Shown piece after piece: positions 18,038-26,682 of a DNA stretch of 64,000 bases; the stretch's first letter is position 1; each line of letters opens with the position of its first letter. This DNA comes from CALKHT01 sp964511575 (GTDB lineage Bacteria > Planctomycetota > Phycisphaerae > Phycisphaerales > Phycisphaeraceae): positions 1 to 64,000 of the forward strand of contig CAZEFM010000002.1 of assembly GCA_964511575.1 (NCBI GenBank). Reading direction: 5' to 3'. Under the pieces are notes generated by a model. It worked only from the letters and a program-made list of their open reading frames with translations. It made no database searches and had not been told where the DNA came from. The translations under genes were made by a program, and so were the position numbers.

Positions 18038-19261
18038 TCAGAGCATGAACCCCGGGCAAGTCGTGCAGGGATTGTCCGCACCGGGTTCCTGTTCGACGCG
18101 CTTGCGGAAGCTTCGCCGCGCCATGCGATAGCGATCGCCGTTCCAGATGCGGCTCATCGACTGCTCAAACACATTGCCCATGTCCTCACGCGGGTCAAAC
18201 GAACCGCAGCACGTGGACACCGCGCCGTCCCAGTTGATAACACTCATGCGCCACGGCCACGCACAGTCAAACAGCTTGTGACCGTTGTAGTCCTCGCTGT
18301 TTATGCCGGTGGCAGCAATCTCCTGATAAGGCTTCAGAACGTATTCCTTGTCCTGCGGCAGCCACTGGTCCAGATGTTCCCGCACGCGCTTCTCCAGCAC
18401 ATCCGGCGCCAGTCCCAGGCTCGTGAGCTTCTTGTCCTGCCCGAGGAATCGAATGTTCATCGAAGCCGTGGAGAAAACCGCTTTACAGCCCAGTTCATCC
18501 GCGAGCCGCTGGAAGGCTGCCCGTTCGTGTTCGTTGTGACGGGTGACCACGAAGTTGAGTTGCACCACAGGGGTGGCGCTGCCCATGGCGTTGCGCGTTT
18601 CGATGATGTGTCGCACCTTGGCGACGGTGCTGGCAAAATCCTTGCCCGGCTGATAAATCGCAAACGTTTCCTGCGATGCGCCGTGCAGCGAACAGGTCAG
18701 CATGTCCAGCCCGCTCTCCACCAGTCGCCGGGCGTGGTCCTTCTCCGGCTTGAACGCGTGCAGGTTGGAGCTGATATACGTCCAGATTCGCCGATCGTGG
18801 GCGTGGCGGATCATGTCGAAGATCTCCGGCACGATGAGCGGATCGCCCCACATCGACAGATCCATCGCCACCAGGTGCCAGCGCAACCGATCGACAAGCG
18901 ACTTGAACTGGTCGAGCTTCATCTTGCCCTTGGGGCGACCCTCCAGGCCGATACCCGTGGGGCAGAGCTGACATTTGGTGTTGCAGATGTTGGTCGACTC
19001 GATCTTCATGTTGTATGGCCGACCAAACACGTATTCTGTCTTCATCTTGAACTGCAGGTTCACCAGCGCGATGTTGATCAGCTTCAACGTGGTGAGATAG
19101 CGGCGATTGCGCCACACGTGATAGATGCCGCGTGCCATGAAATCGACGGCGGCGGTCACGCGGGAGAGCCATTGAAACCGAAAACGGCGTTGCTTGAGGC
19201 GATCGGTCAGCGCGACCGTGTGCGCGAGCGTTCGATCGAGTTGTACCTGCAGGGTGCTCAC
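18038..19261 (-). CDS. Radical SAM protein with SPASM-like C-terminal cysteines
   Basis: Predicted 407 aa. CNTKCQLC near residue 95 is the CxxxCxxC motif that holds the S-adenosylmethionine-binding 4Fe-4S cluster. The C-terminal cysteines (FDCAWPW, STCCGSFDP, NPCTTCPG) are laid out like a SPASM auxiliary-cluster domain. Its substrate is unknown; its place between an O-antigen-ligase-like gene and a glycosyltransferase suggests polysaccharide or sugar modification. It starts with GTG at 19261, overlapping the upstream stop as GTGA, a sign of translational coupling. Confidence 0.85.
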   Translation of the reverse strand: MSTLQVQLDRTLAHTVALTDRLKQRRFRFQWLSRVTAAVDFMARGIYHVWRNRRYLTTLKLINIALVNLQFKMKTEYVFGRPYNMKIESTNICNTKCQLCPTGIGLEGRPKGKMKLDQFKSLVDRLRWHLVAMDLSMWGDPLIVPEIFDMIRHAHDRRIWTYISSNLHAFKPEKDHARRLVESGLDMLTCSLHGASQETFAIYQPGKDFASTVAKVRHIIETRNAMGSATPVVQLNFVVTRHNEHERAAFQRLADELGCKAVFSTASMNIRFLGQDKKLTSLGLAPDVLEKRVREHLDQWLPQDKEYVLKPYQEIAATGINSEDYNGHKLFDCAWPWRMSVINWDGAVSTCCGSFDPREDMGNVFEQSMSRIWNGDRYRMARRSFRKRVEQEPGADNPCTTCPGFML

Positions 19262-20676
19262 GGATGAACCCAGCCTTTCCTGTTATGCAGTAGATCGTCA
19301 ATGCCACCCATCGCGGGGGCGGCACGGTTGGTGCGTGACACGCGTCGGTGCTTTCGCTTCCGCTCGATGGGGGCTTTTTCTTCCTGCTCCGTCAGTGCGG
19401 TCAGATGCTCGCGCAACGTTGTCGGCAGCACAGCTCCCAGCACAATCAGCAGCCACGGCAGTTCGAACACTTCCACCGAAAGAAAGATGCCGCCGAACGC
19501 AAAGATGATGAGGCTGCCCTGCAACCCCAGCGCAATCAACTCAAGCTGCGCCACCTGATCACGTTCCGCAGGCGGAGCACGCGAGGCATCGGGCTCGTTG
19601 AGGAACTCGCGACAGATGCGCCGACACCGGCCGAACGTGATCAGCGTCAATGCGAGCAGTGTCATGTAGATCAGCATCGACGGGATGCCCGAGTCCGCGG
19701 CGATCTGCAGGTAAACGCTGTGGATGGTACGACCCTGCCGGTCGGCACCGTAGTTGGCGCTGTAGATGTTCGCGTTGCGAAGGCCATGGCCGGTGAGCGG
19801 ATTCTCCCAGGCGAGTACCCAGGCGGCTTCCCAACTGTCCAACCGGGACATGGCGCTGCTGTCTTCCTGATAGCGTGTCGTGGAGAAGAACCGCTCGCGA
19901 ATCTCCTGCCCCGCCAGCACGGATACCGCCAGGCACGCCGCCACCGCGATGACCACGGTCTGTTTGCGATTGCGGTGATGCAGGAACAGCCACACCGTTC
20001 CCACGAGTGTGGCCACCATCGCGCCGCGCGAGTAAGTCATCATGACGGCGTGCAGCATGATGAGCGCGGCACCCCATGCGGCCGCCCGTTGCCATCGCTT
20101 CGTTGCGCCGACGCCGAACGCATACGCCAGGGGAATGCCCATCGCGATGAGCAGACCGGCACCGTTGTTGTCGAGGCCGCCGTAGCCGTGATGGTACACG
20201 TCCAGACGATTGTTGATGAGGTAGAGGAAGTTGATTTCCCAGGCGATGTAGCCCAGCATCGCAAAGATCATCGCGGCCATCCATCGCACGTGCCACACAC
20301 GATCGATGAAGAACGTGGCAATGATGGCGATGAACAGAATCTTGGCGTGCTCCTCACCCCAACGGATGGCGACGGCGGGGTTGTCCGCGGCAACGCAACT
20401 GATGAGCAGCGTCACACCATAGCCGAGCATGAGCATCGTTATCGTCGTGATCCGCCCCCGGATCACCACGCGGTGCAGGTTCACCAGCACGCTGAAGACA
20501 ACGATCGCCGCGGCGAAGAGCGACCAGCGCCATTCCACGGGCAATGCCCATTCCCACATGTACTGCGGTCGCAGCACCGCCAAACCGTAATAGAGCAGCA
20601 ACCCCCAGAAGGGTTGATACGGCGCTGCAATTCCACCGGCAATCGTCAGCGTCAGGAGCAGGAAGAACTGCTTCAT
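19258..20676 (-). CDS. O-antigen ligase/polymerase-like membrane protein
   Basis: Predicted 472 aa with about ten hydrophobic helices. The layout matches the Wzy/WaaL superfamily. A periplasmic-loop segment DSWEAAWVLAWENPLTGHGL is followed later by HSVYLQIAADSGIPSMLIY, the conserved region that binds the lipid-linked donor. TYSRGAM before a TM helix is also typical. It would ligate or polymerise a lipid-linked glycan at the periplasmic face. ATG 20676 opens directly with a membrane helix. It couples by GTGA overlap to the radical SAM gene and follows the heptosyltransferase by 26 bp. Confidence 0.87.
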   Translation of the reverse strand: MKQFFLLLTLTIAGGIAAPYQPFWGLLLYYGLAVLRPQYMWEWALPVEWRWSLFAAAIVVFSVLVNLHRVVIRGRITTITMLMLGYGVTLLISCVAADNPAVAIRWGEEHAKILFIAIIATFFIDRVWHVRWMAAMIFAMLGYIAWEINFLYLINNRLDVYHHGYGGLDNNGAGLLIAMGIPLAYAFGVGATKRWQRAAAWGAALIMLHAVMMTYSRGAMVATLVGTVWLFLHHRNRKQTVVIAVAACLAVSVLAGQEIRERFFSTTRYQEDSSAMSRLDSWEAAWVLAWENPLTGHGLRNANIYSANYGADRQGRTIHSVYLQIAADSGIPSMLIYMTLLALTLITFGRCRRICREFLNEPDASRAPPAERDQVAQLELIALGLQGSLIIFAFGGIFLSVEVFELPWLLIVLGAVLPTTLREHLTALTEQEEKAPIERKRKHRRVSRTNRAAPAMGGIDDLLHNRKGWVHP

Positions 20677-20702
20677 GGCATGATCCGGGCGATGAACGCC
20701 GT

Positions 20703-21896
20703 TTAGCCTGCCTTGCGAACCGGCAGTACCGGAAGCGGAATCGTTGCGGGTGTCTCCTGACACGCGGCAAGCTGTCGCAGCACCGCAGCGGCGGCCCGAT
20801 CGGGGGTGATCGCCTGAATGCAAACATCGCCGCGATCGCACACGCGCTTGTAGCAGGGGCCGCACGCCACCTTCGCCACCAACTTCTCGCCGAGCCCGAA
20901 AAGATCGATTTCCTGTTCACAGGTGGGGCCGAAGTACGCAACGACACGTCGCCCCCGTGCCAGCGCCACGTGCATGGCCATCGTGTCGCCCGCCAGCACC
21001 ACGTCACACGCATCCACCAGCGCCACGAACGACCGCTCATCGTGCTCGGTGCCGCTGTCGATCACGTTGTTCGCTTCACCGCCATCACGCAGTTCGTACA
21101 GGATGTGGTCGATGGTGATGCGTTCATCCGGGCCACCCAGAAGGATGATCGTTGCCTCCGGCTCGGAGGCTCGCAGATGTCGAATCACTTCGGTGGTTTG
21201 CGCCGCCGGCCACATCTTGTTGGCGAACACGCGACCCGCGCCGACGAAAATCCCGATCGTGCGCTGGCTCGGCCGCCAACCCTGGTTGGCGAGCAACAGG
21301 CGCATCTGATCCGCCGCGGTTTCATTCAACGGCAGTTCGTATCGCTGCCCGCCGTACCGCCAACCCAGCGCCTCGTAAACCAGTTGCGGGTAGCTCTTGG
21401 TGTTGCGGCGAAACTTCAGTTCGTCGCTCAAACCCAGGTGGAAGTAGTTCTCGCATTCACGATTCAGCGGCACGGGCTTGCCGTGACGGCTCAGGCCGAT
21501 CCCCAGCTTGCGCCGCGCGCGGATCGTCATCGCAAACGCGCAGGGCTGCGGTTCCTTGTCGAGGCAGATGAGCGTATCGAACTGCTCCTGCTGCAGCACC
21601 ATGGCGTTCATTGCATCGAACGTGACGACACGATCGATCATCGGGTGCTCGCCGATCATGCGGCAGCCGTTGGGCAGACTCACCCAGGTAATGTGGGCAT
21701 CGGGATAGCGACGGCGCAGCTCGGGAAGAATGCACAACGTGCGAACCACGTCACCCAACGCGCCCAGCTTGATGATGCAGACACGATGCGAGTAGGGGGC
21801 GTAATGGTTGCAGCCCTGACACGGCCGGGCGAAAGCGCACGGGCGATCACCGCGGTAGTGTCGACACTCCGGTGCGATCGGCGGGTTGCAGCGCAA
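20703..21896 (-). CDS. GT9-family (ADP-heptose:LPS heptosyltransferase-like) glycosyltransferase with Cys-rich N-terminus
   Basis: Predicted 397 aa. The core has the GT9 motifs IIKLGALGDVVRT near the N-terminus, IGIFVGAG mid-protein, and GDTMAMHVALARGRRVVAYFGP in the donor site. The first ~50 residues carry CRHYRGDRPC and CQGC, four or more cysteines that could bind metal; similar Cys-rich leaders occur in planctomycete relatives as far as I recall. No ATG fits. I chose TTG at 21896, which has GGAG 7 nt upstream; GTG at 21920 is possible. It probably transfers a heptose or related sugar to a lipid A-core-like acceptor. It belongs to the minus-strand surface-glycan cluster. Confidence 0.85.
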   Translation of the reverse strand: MRCNPPIAPECRHYRGDRPCAFARPCQGCNHYAPYSHRVCIIKLGALGDVVRTLCILPELRRRYPDAHITWVSLPNGCRMIGEHPMIDRVVTFDAMNAMVLQQEQFDTLICLDKEPQPCAFAMTIRARRKLGIGLSRHGKPVPLNRECENYFHLGLSDELKFRRNTKSYPQLVYEALGWRYGGQRYELPLNETAADQMRLLLANQGWRPSQRTIGIFVGAGRVFANKMWPAAQTTEVIRHLRASEPEATIILLGGPDERITIDHILYELRDGGEANNVIDSGTEHDERSFVALVDACDVVLAGDTMAMHVALARGRRVVAYFGPTCEQEIDLFGLGEKLVAKVACGPCYKRVCDRGDVCIQAITPDRAAAAVLRQLAACQETPATIPLPVLPVRKAG

Positions 21897-22044
21897 GGCC
21901 AGTCTCCGTGAACGGGTCACCCCATGAAACGTGCAGACTGCGCAACCGGCGCAACCTGCCCAAACGGAAGATTCGGCGTAACCGGGGGTCAACTTGAACG
22001 CGGGCGCGCATTTCCCACGGACGCGGAAGAATACCGACACGTGT

Positions 22045-22857
22045 TCAGGCCGCCCGCCAGCGAGACAGGTCACGACCGATAAGGCGCTGCACCCGGTCGA
22101 CATCGTCCTGAAACAGACGCTGCAGGCGTAATCGGGCATCGGCGGGCAGGTCGTTGTCCTGACCCGCGTTGCTGCCGCTGAGGGCGAAACGGCGCTTGAT
22201 CCACTCGCCCATCCATGTGCCACGAACGGCGTCAATCGCTCGACCAGCGCCGATGCGACGCAGCACCTTCTGCGTGCGCGGCAGCACCGTCGTATTCACC
22301 CGCTGCCGCAGCGTGGTCGGCACAAACGATGGATCCACGCCGACGAAGGCATAGAGATCACGTAAAACCGCCAACCCGTCCGCTTGAATGTCATCGTAGA
22401 GATATACGCGAATCTGCTGACGATCGAAGCGAGCAAACAGCCTTTCCAGTGCATCGCTGTAGATACTGTGGTGCACAAGGTCGCTGCCCATGATGCACGC
22501 CTGGGCGAACGTGCGATCGGCGTAGTGGCGTTCGCGGAACAATTGATAGGCCGAATACGCCCGGCTCACCGGTTCACGCAGCACGATGATCAGTTTCGCA
22601 TCGGGGATCACATCGGCGATGCGGTCGATCGCCCGGTCGTGGTGCAGATAATTCGGGGTGATCTCGCCGACCGCGTGTTGACCTGCGGCGGGGGTGAAAT
22701 GTGATTCGTACCACGCCTGCCCCCGGTCGAACGCATTGGAGAAGTAGTGCAATTCCTTGGCTTGCGGCACGAACACCTGCGGGTGCTCCGCCAGGCAATA
22801 GTGCAGCCAGGTCGTCGCCGCCCGTTGCGTCCCGACACCAATGAAGTTGGGCAGCAT
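22045..22857 (-). CDS. Sulfotransferase family protein
   Basis: Predicted 270 aa. GVGTQRAATTWLHY at the N-terminus is the 5'-phosphosulfate loop and VLREPVSRAYSAYQL is the 3'-phosphate-binding motif of PAPS-dependent sulfotransferases. It would move sulfate from PAPS to a sugar hydroxyl, consistent with sulfated polysaccharides in this phylum. The ATG at 22857 is preceded by GGAGGAG. It lies between the aminotransferase-like gene and the GT9 gene, all on the minus strand. The acceptor is unknown. Confidence 0.9.
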   Translation of the reverse strand: MLPNFIGVGTQRAATTWLHYCLAEHPQVFVPQAKELHYFSNAFDRGQAWYESHFTPAAGQHAVGEITPNYLHHDRAIDRIADVIPDAKLIIVLREPVSRAYSAYQLFRERHYADRTFAQACIMGSDLVHHSIYSDALERLFARFDRQQIRVYLYDDIQADGLAVLRDLYAFVGVDPSFVPTTLRQRVNTTVLPRTQKVLRRIGAGRAIDAVRGTWMGEWIKRRFALSGSNAGQDNDLPADARLRLQRLFQDDVDRVQRLIGRDLSRWRAA

Positions 22858-22955
22858 CGCGACTCCTCCGTACGACCGGCATCATCGGCACAAACGGAAG
22901 CTGTCTTGAAGCACCAACTCAGGAAATCCAACGGGATCGGCACGTCGACCCAATG

Positions 22956-24173
22956 TCACCGGCCCACGAGCTGCTGCTGGCAGATTCGGCTCAAGGCATC
23001 ACAGGCGTAGAGCACATCCTGCGTGGTAAGGAAGGGCCCGAAGCTCAGCCGTGTCGCCCCGCCCGCCGGATGCGTGCCGATCGTCTGATGCGCCAGTGGC
23101 GCGCAGTGGATGCCCGAACGGGTGAGAATGCCGTATTCCTTTTCGAGAAGATCCGAAAGGCTTTGCGGCGAATCAAAGCCATCAATGCGAACGGAGAAAA
23201 CGCCGCAGCGATGCTTCACGCCTCGCGGGCCGTAGTAGTGCAGGCCCGGCAACCCCTCGGTGTCGTCGAGCGCTTCGATCATCGTGCGAATGAGCGACTG
23301 CTCGTGCTGCCAGAGCTGATCGACGCCACGATCGAGGATCCACTTGACGCCCTCGGACAATCCGATGATGCCGATCGCGTTGTGCGATCCAGGCTCGAAT
23401 CGGTCAGGCATAAACTCGGGTTGCACATCCTGTTCGCTGATGGATCCGGTGCCGCCTTCGCGGGTGGTGCGCATCCGTTGCTCGATGCCCGGTCGAATGT
23501 AGAGCGCGCCGGTGCCCAGCGGGCCCAGCAGCCCCTTGTGTCCCGGAAACGCCAACAGGTCGATCTGATCCCGCTGCACATCCACCGGCACGTGTCCCAC
23601 CGATTGGGCGGCGTCCACCAGGAACGGCACATCATGTTCCCGCGCGATGCGACCAATCGCATCAATCGGTTGCAGGGTGCCCGTCACGTTGGAGCCGTGC
23701 ACCACGGCAATGAGGCAGGTATGGGGGCGAATCGCCTGCCGAACAGCATCGGGGTCGACCAGACCAGTCGTCGGGTCGCACGGTATGCGTGTCTCCTCCA
23801 CCATATCCCACGAAGCCAGCGCATGAAACGGACGCAACACCGAGTTGTGGTCCATCCATGTGGTGATGACGTGTGGCTTGCGTTGCGTGCTGCCGGCGGC
23901 GTGATGAACGACGCCACGAATCGCCATGTTCAACGCATCGGACGTGTTGAGCGTAAAGATGACTTGGTTGGCGTTCTCGCCGTTGATGAGTTGGTTGATG
24001 CGCTCGCGGCACTGTTGCATCAACCGTCCGGCTTCACGTGCCTCGGCATAAGCTCCACGGCCGGGTGACGCCCCCAACTCCGTGGCGAAACGTGTCATCG
24101 CCTCGTGCACCGCCGGCGGTTTGGGGAAACTTGTCGCCGCGTTGTCCATGTAAATCCGTCGCGTCATCGTCAC
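22956..24173 (-). CDS. Aminotransferase class V, cysteine desulfurase-like
   Basis: Predicted 405 aa. PLP-fold motifs: MDNAATSFPKPP at the start, the aldimine Lys in AFPGHKG (Lys213), and a catalytic Cys candidate in TRSGIHCAP, as in cysteine desulfurases that move sulfur from L-cysteine. The family resembles the stand-alone SufS/CsdA-like group rather than IscS. Starts at GTG 24173 or ATG 24167 are both served by GGAG upstream; they differ by two residues. It heads the minus-strand cluster after the zinc-ribbon gene, but a functional tie to polysaccharides is not evident. PLP reaction class is sure, substrate is not. Confidence 0.85.
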   Translation of the reverse strand: MTMTRRIYMDNAATSFPKPPAVHEAMTRFATELGASPGRGAYAEAREAGRLMQQCRERINQLINGENANQVIFTLNTSDALNMAIRGVVHHAAGSTQRKPHVITTWMDHNSVLRPFHALASWDMVEETRIPCDPTTGLVDPDAVRQAIRPHTCLIAVVHGSNVTGTLQPIDAIGRIAREHDVPFLVDAAQSVGHVPVDVQRDQIDLLAFPGHKGLLGPLGTGALYIRPGIEQRMRTTREGGTGSISEQDVQPEFMPDRFEPGSHNAIGIIGLSEGVKWILDRGVDQLWQHEQSLIRTMIEALDDTEGLPGLHYYGPRGVKHRCGVFSVRIDGFDSPQSLSDLLEKEYGILTRSGIHCAPLAHQTIGTHPAGGATRLSFGPFLTTQDVLYACDALSRICQQQLVGR

Positions 24174-24234
24174 GCTTCACTCCGAAAGGCCCTGGGGCAA
24201 CCATGTCGCCCGACGCCTCGTTTGTCTTCATCAC

Positions 24235-25506
24235 TCAACGTTCGAAGAACCCCGCCTCCTCGATCTCCGATAATCGCGCCTGCTCCCGCAAGTGCGCGAT
24301 CAGATCCGTGAGATCGGCCGGCTGCTGGTCGGCGGGGGTGTTGCGCTGATAAGCCTCGAGCACCGCGGCTGCCTCTTCAAACTTCTTCGCATCCGCCAGC
24401 GCACGCGCCTGCGCGATCGCCGGGATCTCCGACTGCGGCGGCGTGGGCGGCAGCGGCCGAACGAACGTCACTTCGTCATCCACCTCATTGGGTGTCGGCG
24501 TCTCAGGGGTCAAAGGCGGTGGGGGGGCGTCCTCCCGTATCGGCGAGACCGGCGCAGGCATCGGCGTTATACCGGCGCGCGGCGTCACCACATCACCGGT
24601 GGGAAGCTCCGGGGGACCATCCTTTCGCATCAGCACCACGGCAAGCACCACCACCGCGATCACCATCGCCAGGTTCGTCGCAATGAGCAGCCCCATCGTC
24701 GCGGAGGTGCGATGTGGCTTCGGCGCACGCCGTGAACGGCCCTCGACCAATTCCGCAGGAATGGCCGGCTCATCCTGTTGATGTGCCGGGGCAGCGACTT
24801 CCATGTTCGCATCCAACTGCAGCGTGCTGTGGCGTCGCTCAGCCAGTCGCGCGCGATCAGCGGTTAACGCGTCGTCCTCGAACAGTTCATCGAGAAGGTT
24901 CGCTCCCACGCCCGGCACCGAGCGCGCCGCGCCCGCCGCCGCTGGCGCCGAAGCCGCCCGCGATTCCATAGGTCGCGCAGCCGAGCCAGCCTCCGGACGG
25001 CCGGGTTCGGTCGAACGGTTGCCCGCTGGCGCTGCGGCCTGCTGTAGTTGCCGCTCCAGCGAGCGCTGCGCCTCCGCCGCCTCACGATCGGTTGGATACT
25101 GCAGCCCCAGTTCGTTGCGTTCGTGTCGTGCCAGCAGCGTGTTGCCACAGCGGCGGCACATGCGGGCGTTCCGTTCAACATGCTCGCCACACGCATCGCA
25201 GTAGCCCAGCAGCACGGCCACACCGGGCACCCGCCGCGCCACGGTCCAGAACTGCCGCGTCGTTGGGCCACGCATCACGGTGTGCGGTTTGATCCTGCCT
25301 GACTCGATCTGCCGCTTGACCATGTCGAAGCTGCACCCGGGCAGATAAGGGTTGCTGCCGTCGCGGATGAACCACGGGCCCATGGCGATCTGGGTCGCCC
25401 GCCGACTCAACGGCTCGAACAACCCGCGACACACCTCGCACCGGTCGCTCGCGTGTTGAGCGTTGCCGCAGTACGGACAGACCACGATCTTCTGTTTCTC
25501 GGCCAT
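24235..25506 (-). CDS. Zinc-ribbon membrane protein with GYF_2-like domain
   Basis: Predicted 423 aa. CPYCGN and CEVCRG at ~10-30 form one zinc ribbon. A segment at ~45-100 (GPWFIRDG, PGCSFDMVKRQIESGRI) looks like a GYF_2/DUF4339 domain. CDACG and CRRCGN at ~105-125 form a second ribbon. A long Ala/Pro/Glu-rich linker follows, then one TM helix (~285-308, LLIATNLAMVIAVVVLAVVLM), a Pro-rich stretch and a helical C-terminal domain resembling TPR. The architecture suggests a cytoplasmic sensor or adaptor anchored in the membrane. The start at 25506 has TTGGAGG upstream. No enzyme activity is evident. Confidence 0.65.
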   Translation of the reverse strand: MAEKQKIVVCPYCGNAQHASDRCEVCRGLFEPLSRRATQIAMGPWFIRDGSNPYLPGCSFDMVKRQIESGRIKPHTVMRGPTTRQFWTVARRVPGVAVLLGYCDACGEHVERNARMCRRCGNTLLARHERNELGLQYPTDREAAEAQRSLERQLQQAAAPAGNRSTEPGRPEAGSAARPMESRAASAPAAAGAARSVPGVGANLLDELFEDDALTADRARLAERRHSTLQLDANMEVAAPAHQQDEPAIPAELVEGRSRRAPKPHRTSATMGLLIATNLAMVIAVVVLAVVLMRKDGPPELPTGDVVTPRAGITPMPAPVSPIREDAPPPPLTPETPTPNEVDDEVTFVRPLPPTPPQSEIPAIAQARALADAKKFEEAAAVLEAYQRNTPADQQPADLTDLIAHLREQARLSEIEEAGFFER

Positions 25507-25584
25507 GCGTCCTCCAAGGTGGGCAGCCCGCGGGCGGTGCGGTCGGCTAGGGGCAAACGGTTCGGCGATGCGGGGCAACGCCCA

Positions 25585-25613
25585 TTGACAGCCCGCCAAG
25601 CCAGTCGTAGCTT
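25585..25613 (+). promoter_or_regulatory. Strong leaderless promoter of the parvulin-type gene
   Basis: A perfect TTGACA (25585-25590), a 17-nt spacer, TAGCTT (25608-25613), then exactly 6 nt to the ATG at 25620. The predicted transcript starts at the A of the start codon. This is the best-supported leaderless promoter in the window. Confidence 0.7.
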
Positions 25614-25619
25614 GGGCCC

Positions 25620-26597
25620 ATGCGACACAACAGCTATGTCTTTCTGGCGTTAGCGCTTGCGTTGGCGGGTTGCCAAACGGACCCGCCCACGTCGGCCGCC
25701 GGTCGTCGTGCCGCATCCCAATCTAACGCCAGCGGCGGGGTAAATCCACAGGCAACCGCCGCCCAACCCTTGGCATACGTCGACGGCGAGCCGGTCACCC
25801 TCGCTTCCATGCGACTGCCGTTGCTCGAAGCCGCCGGGGGCCAAACGCTCGCCGAACTCGTCCTGGATCGACGGATCCAACAGGAGTTGACCCGCCGCGG
25901 ATTGAAGGTCGGCCCCACACTCCGCGACGCCGAGCGCGATATTCTTGCTCAATTGCTCTCGGACGATCCCCAGGAAGGCGCCCGCCTCATCGCGGAGCTG
26001 CGCCAGCGTCGAAACCTGGGGGATCAGCGGTTCGAGCAACTCCTGCAGCGGTCGGCGGCGCTGCGGCTGCTCGTTCAGCGGGAGGTGGAAGTTACCGATG
26101 CGGCCGTCCGCCAGGCGTTCGAACTGCAACACGGCGAGCGGTACGAAGCCCGCCTGATCGTCACGGAAAACCTCACGCAGGCCGCCCAACTGGTCCGCCG
26201 GGCAAAAGCGGGCGAGTCGTTCATTGATCTGGCAATCGCTCACAGCACCGACGTGAGCCGCGCCCAGGGCGGGCTCTTGCCCCTGATCAGCCCCCACGAC
26301 GCCACATTCCCCGATGTGGTGCGTAAAACGCTGGCAGGGATGGCCGAACAGCAGATCAGCGACCCCATCGCCCTGGAGCAGGGGTTCGCCATTCTGAAGC
26401 TGGAAAGGAAAATGCCGGCTGACGCGGTAAGATTTGACGATGTAAAGGAACGCATCGCGCAGAGCGTGCGTCGTCGCATCGAGGATACGCTCATGCGCCG
26501 CCTGCGGGCCACGATGCTCGAGGAAGCCGATGTGGTGATCCTCGACCCGGCCCTGAATCAAAGCTGGAAGTCCTGGACCGAACTGAATCAACCTTAA
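25620..26597 (+). CDS. Parvulin-type peptidyl-prolyl isomerase lipoprotein (SurA/PrsA-like)
   Basis: Predicted 325 aa. The N-terminus has a lipoprotein signal, FLALALALAGC, with cleavage before Cys18. Residues ~50-150 form a SurA-N-like helical chaperone region. The parvulin domain is ~165-270 (YEARLIVTENLTQAAQLVRRAKAGESFIDLAIAHSTD in shortened form, then GGLLPLISPHD). It should assist folding of exported proteins at a membrane surface. A TTGACA promoter sits so close that the mRNA should begin at the ATG. The last ~50 residues are helical and probably swap back onto the chaperone region. Confidence 0.87.
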   Translation: MRHNSYVFLALALALAGCQTDPPTSAAGRRAASQSNASGGVNPQATAAQPLAYVDGEPVTLASMRLPLLEAAGGQTLAELVLDRRIQQELTRRGLKVGPTLRDAERDILAQLLSDDPQEGARLIAELRQRRNLGDQRFEQLLQRSAALRLLVQREVEVTDAAVRQAFELQHGERYEARLIVTENLTQAAQLVRRAKAGESFIDLAIAHSTDVSRAQGGLLPLISPHDATFPDVVRKTLAGMAEQQISDPIALEQGFAILKLERKMPADAVRFDDVKERIAQSVRRRIEDTLMRRLRATMLEEADVVILDPALNQSWKSWTELNQP

Positions 26598-26682
26598 GTG
26601 TGCGTTCAGGGTGGTACGGTTGCTGCGACCAACACGCGCCGACCCTACGCCCGAACCATTTGAACCCGAACCCTGAACCAGT

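Noticed and set aside
18278..20706. Plus-strand frames opposite the radical SAM and O-antigen-ligase-like genes
   Set aside because: His/Arg-rich composition typical of the reverse complement of GC-rich genes; the minus-strand frames carry clear family motifs.
20544..24068. Plus-strand frames opposite the GT9, sulfotransferase and aminotransferase genes
   Set aside because: No motifs or ribosome sites; the opposite strand is fully explained.
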